Of a stretch of DNA of 10,793 bases, positions 7,077 to 10,793 are shown one piece after another. Location of the stretch: positions 1 through 10,793 of the forward strand of contig JAQULX010000057.1 of the NCBI GenBank assembly GCA_028718465.1, given 5' to 3'. The stretch comes from Dehalococcoidales bacterium. Its GTDB lineage: Bacteria; Chloroflexota; Dehalococcoidia; Dehalococcoidales; UBA3254. The position numbers and the translations under genes are program-made. The notes under the pieces were generated by a model, which saw nothing but the letters and a program-made list of their open reading frames with translations, searched no databases and had not been told where the DNA came from. Numbering within the stretch: the stretch's first letter is position 1; every line of letters starts with the position of its first letter.

Positions 7077-7882
7077 ATGCCATACCTGCGACCTGTGATG
7101 AAGCGAACCAGCAGCAATGCTGCGAGAGATATTACTACCAATATCATTATCAAAGCTATTGCTTGACCGATATTGGCAGAAGAAAGATTCAGGAATATAG
7201 AAATTGGTAAAGTTTCGGTTCTCATAGCGGTGGCGCCAGCCAGGGTAACGGTAGCCCCGAATTCACCCACTGCCCTGGCCCAGGTCAAGATGGTGCAGGC
7301 GACCAAACCATTTCTGGCCAATGGCAGTATTACTTTAAAAAAGGCCTCCGGTTTGCTACAGCCCAGAGTTCGGGCAACTTGCTCATACCGCATATCAATG
7401 CTGTCAAAAGTGGATTTCAATAAACGAACGGCTAGTGCGCTGACGATAGTAAACTGAGCCAGAATAATACCTGGAACAGAAAATACGAAGCGCAGCACAT
7501 TATTGTTTATCGCTTCCCCGACAGGAGTATTAAAAAAAACCAACAAGGCGGCACCCAGCGCAATAGGTGAAATCACAATCGGCAAATCCAGCAAGCTATC
7601 CACTACGCTTTTTCCAAAAAAGTTGTTTTTTGAGATGGCATAAGCGACCGGTATGGCTATGGCTACCGCCAAAATCGTGGTGATCGTAGCGGTAGCCAAG
7701 CTGAGTTTTATTGCAAAAAGGGTGTCTGGAGATACAATTGAAGACCCAATGGTTCCCCAATCAGTATACGTGAGTAGAGAAAACAGAATCACTACAAAAA
7801 ATAGAGTTAACAGAGTCAACGCACTTATAGTGGCCGCTTTAAAAACTCTGTCACCTCGGGTACCCTGAAAAATTTTACTCAT
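7073..7882 (-). CDS. modB: Molybdate/tungstate ABC transporter permease (ModB/WtpB type)
   Basis: 269 residues with about six membrane helices, including ALTLLTLFFVVILFSLL (21-37), ITTILAVAIAIPVAYAI (67-83), and the final IALIMILVVISLAALLLVRF. The EAA coupling loop that docks on the ATPase is YEQVARTLGCSKPEAFFKVI (166-185), followed by LPLARNGLVACTILTWARAV and GEFGATVTLAGA, a segment typical of ModB, WtpB and CysT-type permeases. Size and motifs match the family. It starts 18 bases after the binding-protein stop, with only a weak purine-rich site (CAGAG), so its translation may depend partly on coupling. Its stop overlaps the ATPase start by 4 bases. Confidence 0.92.
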   Translation of the reverse strand: MSKIFQGTRGDRVFKAATISALTLLTLFFVVILFSLLTYTDWGTIGSSIVSPDTLFAIKLSLATATITTILAVAIAIPVAYAISKNNFFGKSVVDSLLDLPIVISPIALGAALLVFFNTPVGEAINNNVLRFVFSVPGIILAQFTIVSALAVRLLKSTFDSIDMRYEQVARTLGCSKPEAFFKVILPLARNGLVACTILTWARAVGEFGATVTLAGATAMRTETLPISIFLNLSSANIGQAIALIMILVVISLAALLLVRFITGRRYGI

Positions 7883-7900
7883 GATTTACTCTGTTATTTA

Positions 7901-8836
7901 TTATTTTGTTAATGCCTTCCAGGAATCAGGAATCTGATATTCCCCACCGATCTGGGCGTTGGGAGCGTATTTCCGGGCTTCACTTTCGGTTACATCGTAG
8001 CCCCATTTTTTGAAAATATTCTGGCCGTCAGCAGAAACCAGAAAATCGATGAATGCTGAGGCCGCTTCTTTTTCTTTGACAAAGGTGGATATCGCTGCCG
8101 GGATGTAAGCTATACGGGAAATTTGTTCCGGCTTAAGATAGACAGTCTGAATACTCTTAGGATCCCAGGCTTGAAAAACGCTCCATCCCATGACCGCATC
8201 TACTGACTTTAAAGAAATTAAAGTAGCAGTATTATCACAGCTGGCAGCCTGAGTGACTATGTTTTTATAGACATCAGCTAACAGACTGTTTCTATCCAGT
8301 ATCTCCACCGCATACAGCCCCACGCACACGGTAGTAGGATTGCCGATACCAACCTTAATACCTGGTTTAGCCAGATCGGATAAAGATTGAATATTCTGCG
8401 GGTTTCCAGTTTGAACATTGATAGCCGGTATAAGGTAAGCTACAATCCTGGTTGTGGCTGGGTCGGTTATTTTCTTGCTTTCGGATTTCACCAGATAATC
8501 CGGGGATCCGGGGATATAAAGATCGCCGGACTTGGATAATTCCATCTGAGATAATACAGTGCCGGACCCTCCATATGTCAGGAATACCTTAACGCCTGTT
8601 TGTTTTTCAAATACCGCGGCTGCCTCATCAAGTGCGGGTTTACTGGCAGAGCCGGCAAAGACGGAAATCTCTTTTCCACTTAATGGAGAGTTCGCTGGAA
8701 CATTAGCTGCAGAAGCAGGAGATAAGGTAGATGTCTGATTTGGCGTCGCTGCACTTGGCTGATTGGAGCAGCCTGTAAAAGAGACTATTAGCATAAAACT
8801 GATTGATAGAGTTAACAGAATATATTTTAATTTCAT
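7901..8836 (-). CDS. modA: Molybdate/tungstate-binding lipoprotein (ModA family)
   Basis: 311 residues from the ATG at 8836, which has AAAGGAG five bases upstream. A longer in-frame start at 8893 adds 19 polar residues ahead of the signal peptide and lacks such a site, so I reject it. The signal is of lipoprotein type: MKLKYILLTL, a hydrophobic core, then SFTGC with Cys23 as the lipidated residue. A Ser/Thr/Ala/Pro-rich tether (~24-52) follows. The ModA-type fold starts at ISVFAGSASKPALDEAAAVF (57-76), with LTYGGSGTVLSQMELSKSGD (86-105) and LYIPGSPDYL (106-115) as the oxyanion-site region, then GNPTTVCVGLYAVE and DAVMGW. In this family two lobes close on molybdate or tungstate outside the membrane. 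Sequence alone does not separate Mo from W. Confidence 0.93.
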   Translation of the reverse strand: MKLKYILLTLSISFMLIVSFTGCSNQPSAATPNQTSTLSPASAANVPANSPLSGKEISVFAGSASKPALDEAAAVFEKQTGVKVFLTYGGSGTVLSQMELSKSGDLYIPGSPDYLVKSESKKITDPATTRIVAYLIPAINVQTGNPQNIQSLSDLAKPGIKVGIGNPTTVCVGLYAVEILDRNSLLADVYKNIVTQAASCDNTATLISLKSVDAVMGWSVFQAWDPKSIQTVYLKPEQISRIAYIPAAISTFVKEKEAASAFIDFLVSADGQNIFKKWGYDVTESEARKYAPNAQIGGEYQIPDSWKALTK

Positions 8837-8847
8837 AATTTCTCCTT
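8829..8847 (-). promoter_or_regulatory. Ribosome-binding site that fixes the binding-protein start
   Basis: The minus strand reads TAAAGGAGAAATTATGAAA. The AAAGGAG core lies five bases before the ATG at 8836 and decides for this start over the upstream in-frame ATG at 8893. Confidence 0.8.
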
Positions 8848-8902
8848 TATAATTGTCATAATTTAGTATCGGTTTTCGTTGTTTCCAAATCATATTCCTC
8901 TT

Positions 8903-8934
8903 TTTTGGCTATGAGCAACACTCATTTGCCAAAA
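8903..8934 (-). other. Intercistronic hairpin between the molybdopterin-binding gene and modA
   Basis: In the minus-strand RNA, UUUUGGC pairs with GCCAAAA and, inside it, AUGAG pairs with CUCAU around a UGUUG loop. The stem covers the last codons and TGA stop of the molybdopterin-binding gene. No U-run follows (AAGAGG instead), so it is not a standard terminator. A role in mRNA end protection, processing or uneven expression of the two cistrons is inferred. The binding protein of an ABC importer is commonly made in excess over the other products, which fits a hairpin placed just before its gene. Confidence 0.6.
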
Positions 8935-9944
8935 GGGCAAAGCGGAAAAGTACACTTCTCACAGTTAAGGCAGAGCCCGCCGTAGCCGAGTTCGGTGATA
9001 TCTTCATGGCTGATCTTCTCTCCGCATAAAACCCGTGGCAGGATAAGGTCAAAGACAGTTACGGGATTATGGCAGGCTGCTGCCGACGCCCCTAAGATAG
9101 GGATTTCATCCAATACTGCATAAAGAAATCTTGCACCCGGCATGACAGGAGCGCCATAAGATATTAGACGCGCCCCGCTCGTGGTTATTCCTTCGAGTGT
9201 GACATCATCCGGATCGACCGATAATCCACCGCAGACCACGATAACTTCACTGCCTTTGGTTTTGGCCTCAATAATAGCCTGCGCAATTGTATTCGCATCA
9301 TCCGGAACAATCTTTTGGTAATTTATCGTTGAGCCTAAAGCCTCGCTTTTTCTCCTGATCACTTCGCCAAATTTGTCTTGAGTTATTCCGCTGAATATTT
9401 CATTCCCGGTAATAACCACACCCACTTTCTTCTTCAGAATGGGTTTTACCTCTACGACTTTGCCTTCCGTCCGGCAAATTGTTTCGACTTTGTTAAGGTT
9501 GCCTTCAGTGGTATAAAGATGGACAATCTTGGCTCCGGCCACGATCAATCCCCTTTGACAAATGGTGTTATTATGCAGCGTAGCCACCAGGGTTTCTTCC
9601 AAGGAATTGATTTTCTTTAATAAGGCGACATTTATCTTTAGCAAGCCGTAATCTTTGGCGATCAGGTTTACTCTGCCTTCTTTGGGTGGGCTGAATTCTA
9701 TCCCGGTCCCACATATGGCTGAGGCTATGCGTGAAGCAGCTTCCTCTTCGTGAACCTCTCCTGCCTCCGGCTGCATCACATAGATATGCTCTTTCCCCAA
9801 ACTCAACAACTCGGGGATATCTTCACTTCTTATGACATGACCGCGACGGAAGGCAGGTCCCTTGAATTTACCGGGGATTACTTTAGTGATGTCATGCCCT
9901 AAGACCATTCCTATTGCTTCATTTAGTTTAATTTTCTTTAGCAT
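8922..9944 (-). CDS. Molybdopterin-binding protein (MoeA/MoCF-like) with four-cysteine tail
   Basis: 340 residues, first structural gene of the molybdate operon; ATG preceded by GGAG at 7 bases. The N-terminal ~170 residues resemble the front part of MoeA-like proteins (LNEAIGMVLGHDITKVIPG, 7-25; FKGPAFRRGHVI, 27-38). Residues ~173-310 form a MoCF_biosynth domain: VGVVITGNEI (174-183) and GGLSVDPDDVTLEGI (239-253), the GG-x-S-x-D-x-DDVT motif that binds molybdopterin in MoeA and MogA. It is shorter than classical MoeA (about 400 residues) and seems to lack the last domain. The tail instead has C325, C328, C331 and C336 in LCLNCEKCTFPLCPFGK, which could bind zinc or an iron-sulfur cluster. Its placement with the importer and the leader RNA suggests a cofactor-related sensor, carrier or insertion protein, but whether it has MoeA activity cannot be told. 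Confidence 0.85.
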   Translation of the reverse strand: MLKKIKLNEAIGMVLGHDITKVIPGKFKGPAFRRGHVIRSEDIPELLSLGKEHIYVMQPEAGEVHEEEAASRIASAICGTGIEFSPPKEGRVNLIAKDYGLLKINVALLKKINSLEETLVATLHNNTICQRGLIVAGAKIVHLYTTEGNLNKVETICRTEGKVVEVKPILKKKVGVVITGNEIFSGITQDKFGEVIRRKSEALGSTINYQKIVPDDANTIAQAIIEAKTKGSEVIVVCGGLSVDPDDVTLEGITTSGARLISYGAPVMPGARFLYAVLDEIPILGASAAACHNPVTVFDLILPRVLCGEKISHEDITELGYGGLCLNCEKCTFPLCPFGK

Positions 9945-10035
9945 CCTGGTACTCCATCTTGATAGTTTGACCCGAAATTCCCAGTACCTTGCGCATTAAC
10001 AATTGAATATGTTTATTTATGTAGTCATTCCTCAT
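9928..10035 (-). CDS. Possible 35-codon leader ORF overlapping the molybdopterin-binding gene
   Basis: An ATG at 10035 opens a frame of 35 codons (beginning MRNDYINKHIQLLMRK) that ends with TAA at 9928-9930, 17 bases inside the next gene. A very good GGAAAGGAG precedes it, but it touches the ATG, which is too close for normal initiation. With proper spacing the same site would serve an ATG at 10028, which gives only MTT-stop. No known family is recognised. If translated, it could couple translation from the riboswitch-controlled site to the next gene. Low confidence that it is a real protein. Confidence 0.3.
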   Translation of the reverse strand: MRNDYINKHIQLLMRKVLGISGQTIKMEYQDAKEN

Positions 10036-10157
10036 CTCCTTTCCAATCTGGGAAGTAGCACCGTTTCCAGTGATACCGTCGATTCTTCAGCGAAGAATAC
10101 CGGTTGACTTCCTTGTCCTGATAGTTTCAGGATTTGGGTAAGGCAACTCCAGAGAAG
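10035..10157 (-). ncRNA. Proximal copy of a Moco/Wco-type riboswitch aptamer
   Basis: In minus-strand RNA: closing stem UCUCU (10155-10151) with GGAGA (10039-10035); a helix pairing GUUG/CAAC and CCUU/AAGG; an inner hairpin UCCUGA-AACUA-UCAGGA (10132-10116); a hairpin AUUCUUC-GCU-GAAGAAU (10098-10082); and a hairpin CACUG-GAAA-CGGUG ending near 10058. All but the last differ in sequence from the distal copy and stay paired, which is evidence of selection on structure. The 3' side of the closing stem contains GGAG, a ribosome-binding sequence, so a closed aptamer would hide it (translational OFF). The assignment to the Moco family rests on the downstream molybdenum genes, the GAAA tetraloop hairpin and recalled features of that family, not on a covariance-model match. 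Confidence 0.65.
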
Positions 10158-10248
10158 CATTTAGGTTTTCTTATTCTTTTATTACTTCTTCATATATCGA
10201 ATATAACAATAATATTTTTCTCAGTTATTTTAGGTCATATTTTTAAGC

Positions 10249-10285
10249 AAAAAAATTGCGCTCCCCTGGACGGAGAAGCGCAATT
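10249..10285 (-). terminator. Intrinsic terminator between the two aptamers
   Basis: Minus-strand RNA forms AAUUGCGCU paired with AGCGCAAUU, extended by CUCC/GGGG past a one-base bulge, with loop GUCCA, followed by a run of seven U (complement of 10249-10255). The 5' arm contains CUUCUCC (10278-10272), exactly complementary to GGAGAAG at the end of the distal aptamer (10312-10306). An antiterminator can therefore compete with it. The geometry is that of a transcriptional riboswitch. Confidence 0.85.
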
Positions 10286-10305
10286 GCTCATTGAATCCCA
10301 GATGT

Positions 10306-10420
10306 CTTCTCCTTTCCTAAGTGGGAAATATCACCGTTTCCAGTGATACCGTCGAGATTTGCATCTACCGACTGTTCACCATGTCCTTTGTTGGATTTAG
10401 GTAGAACAGCTCTAGAGAAC
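10306..10420 (-). ncRNA. Distal copy of the Moco/Wco-type riboswitch aptamer, with transcriptional expression platform
   Basis: Same layout as the proximal copy: closing stem UUCUCU (10419-10414) with GGAGAA (10312-10307); helix CUGUUC/GAACAG (10409-10404 with 10377-10372), extended by ACC/GGU; small inner hairpin UCC/GGA; hairpin AGAU-GCAA-AUCU; and the hairpin CACUG-GAAA-CGGUG. The copies share the segment at 10332-10355 (24 identical bases with 10059-10082) but differ in the other stems in a compensating way. When the aptamer is closed, GGAGAA is taken up and the downstream terminator is free to form. When it is open, GGAGAAG can pair with the terminator's 5' arm. That predicts transcription OFF with ligand. 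The ligand is inferred from context. Confidence 0.65.
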
Positions 10421-10433
10421 TGAACTAAACCTC

Positions 10434-10462
10434 ATTTTACCAAGCTTTCATAAATGCGTCAA
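10434..10462 (-). promoter_or_regulatory. Sigma-70 type promoter of the molybdate operon
   Basis: The minus strand has TTGACG (10462-10457), exactly 17 bases of spacer, then TAAAAT (10439-10434). Each box matches the consensus in five of six positions. Transcription would begin near 10427, some 8 bases before the distal aptamer's closing stem, which fits a riboswitch leader. No other comparable promoter is seen between here and the first gene. Confidence 0.8.
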
Positions 10463-10651
10463 TTTTGTATTATTTGTATGAATTTAGGGAGTGATCCGTG
10501 CCCATTAATAATATCTGGAAGGCCTTACTACCGAGATAATTTTTATTTTCATTGTTTTATTACCCCACTCGGGAGGGGGCGATAATTGAGCTAGTTCTTG
10601 AAATATAACAATCTGACTTATTGTTGGACAATGATACTGTAACTGTGTTTT

Positions 10652-10679
10652 TTGAACACGTTTTTTGTACCTTTATAAA
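10652..10679 (+). promoter_or_regulatory. Possible plus-strand promoter near the right edge
   Basis: TTGAAC (10652-10657), 16-base spacer, TATAAA (10674-10679). The -10 box is good (5 of 6), the -35 only fair (4 of 6), and the spacing one below ideal. It points toward the right edge, where the served gene would lie. Confidence 0.35.
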
Positions 10680-10682
10680 TTC

Positions 10683-10770
10683 CAGCTTTGGGCAATCCGC
10701 ACCTGGCGGAAAGCTGACAGAGGACTGGCAACAAGCCGATTAGGTTAGACCTACCTATATATATCCGGTC
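10683..10770 (+). other. Foldable stretch, possible structured leader of unknown class
   Basis: CAGCTT (10683-10688) pairs with AAGCTG (10711-10716). Inside, a one-sided seven-base bulge TGGGCAA precedes TCCGC/GCGGA. Next come GGC-AACAA-GCC (10727-10737) and TAGGT-TAG-ACCTA (10741-10753). GACTGG (10723-10728) can alternatively pair with CCGGTC (10765-10770). The layout could be an RNA leader, but it is cut by the window edge and fits no class that I can name. The promoter guess above would start transcription inside the first stem, which counts against that pairing of features. Confidence 0.3.
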
Positions 10771-10793
10771 TGCTGAAAAGCGCAATCCTGTTG

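Larger units (their letters stand above)
10463..10793. other. Right-end non-coding stretch, no convincing gene
   Basis: About 330 bases without a believable coding frame. It holds a GC-rich hairpin near 10557-10585 (CCCC..GGGG with outer TTAT/ATAA and no T-run on either side). A weak stem TATCTGG/CC-AGATA near 10508-10536 is followed by ATTTTTATTTT. A short GTGTT/AACAC stem before TTTTTT lies near 10646-10666. The window end may be the upstream region of a plus-strand gene outside the view. Confidence 0.5.

Noticed and set aside
8837..8893. Longer start for the binding protein
   Set aside because: It adds 19 polar residues ahead of a clear lipoprotein signal and lacks the AAAGGAG site that precedes the ATG at 8836.
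10158..10248. Second promoter between the two aptamers
   Set aside because: The stretch is AT-rich with TTGTTA-like words, but no -10 box lies at proper spacing, so a single transcript from 10427 is the simpler reading.
10134..10346. 70-residue plus-strand ORF across the leader region
   Set aside because: It runs antisense through both riboswitch copies and the terminator, has no ribosome site and shows no protein family pattern.
10059..10355. Two 24-base identical repeats as a CRISPR or insertion-sequence signature
   Set aside because: There are only two copies, each embedded in a larger covarying RNA fold on a promoter-linked leader, so riboswitch duplication explains them better.
10641..10667. 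Plus-strand terminator GTGTT/AACAC plus T-run
   Set aside because: The stem is only about five AT-rich pairs, there is no plus-strand gene upstream, and it overlaps a better promoter candidate.
10683..10740. Cyclic-di-GMP (GEMM) or cobalamin riboswitch at the right edge
   Set aside because: A GGGCAA-hairpin start looks similar, but the GEMM GACGCAAAGCC segment and the cobalamin box are absent.

Overview
The window joins two unrelated blocks. Positions 1-4638 hold a tightly packed plus-strand operon that looks like accessory or mobile-element DNA. Positions 4776-10462 hold a minus-strand metal and oxyanion block: a molybdenum-cofactor-related gene, a complete molybdate/tungstate ABC importer and a ChrA-family transporter. 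The two blocks converge on an AT-rich gap of 137 bases. The set suggests an anaerobic or facultative bacterium with Mo/W enzymes. It has a near-consensus sigma-70 type promoter, intrinsic terminators, a lipoprotein binding protein and strong GGAG ribosome sites. Chloroflexota or a Firmicutes-like lineage would fit, but nothing seen fixes the phylum.

Left block (plus strand). In order: the C-terminal end of an unidentified gene cut by the window edge; a DUF192-domain protein with an added membrane helix and a long C-terminal part; a protein joining an N-terminal GHKL ATPase fold to a C-terminal HEIAHH zinc-protease-like motif; an ArdC-type protein with a membrane anchor, a four-cysteine zinc ribbon insert and an HEMAH zincin domain; and a small protein that may be a winged helix. 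Genes overlap by 4-7 bases or are separated by 3-6 bases, so they form one translationally linked operon. ArdC proteins are known from plasmids and integrative elements, where some protect incoming DNA from restriction. The ATPase-protease fusion and two short motifs shared by the two membrane proteins make this the less understood half.

Right block (minus strand, read from right to left). A strong promoter (10434-10462) starts a leader of about 480 nt. The leader carries two copies of a ~115-nt structured RNA whose helices covary. I read them as tandem molybdenum-cofactor (Moco/Wco) type riboswitches, mainly from context, the GAAA-capped hairpin and the downstream genes. The distal copy is followed by an intrinsic terminator, with a complementary segment that could act as antiterminator. 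The proximal copy ends on a GGAG ribosome-binding sequence at the head of a possible 35-codon leader ORF, which overlaps the first structural gene. The same closing stem would mask the regulatory segment in both copies, so the arrangement looks like a two-stage OFF switch, first on transcription and then on translation.

The genes that follow are a MoeA/MoCF-type molybdopterin-binding protein with a four-cysteine tail, a ModA-type lipoprotein, a ModB/WtpB-type permease and a ModC/WtpC-type ATPase. The ATPase gene ends inside a perfect 40-bp palindrome, followed by a chrA-type gene on the same strand. The inferred logic is that cofactor sufficiency shuts down metal import.

The right end (10463-10793) has no convincing gene. 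It holds a GC-rich hairpin, a possible plus-strand promoter and a foldable stretch that may be the leader of a gene beyond the edge.
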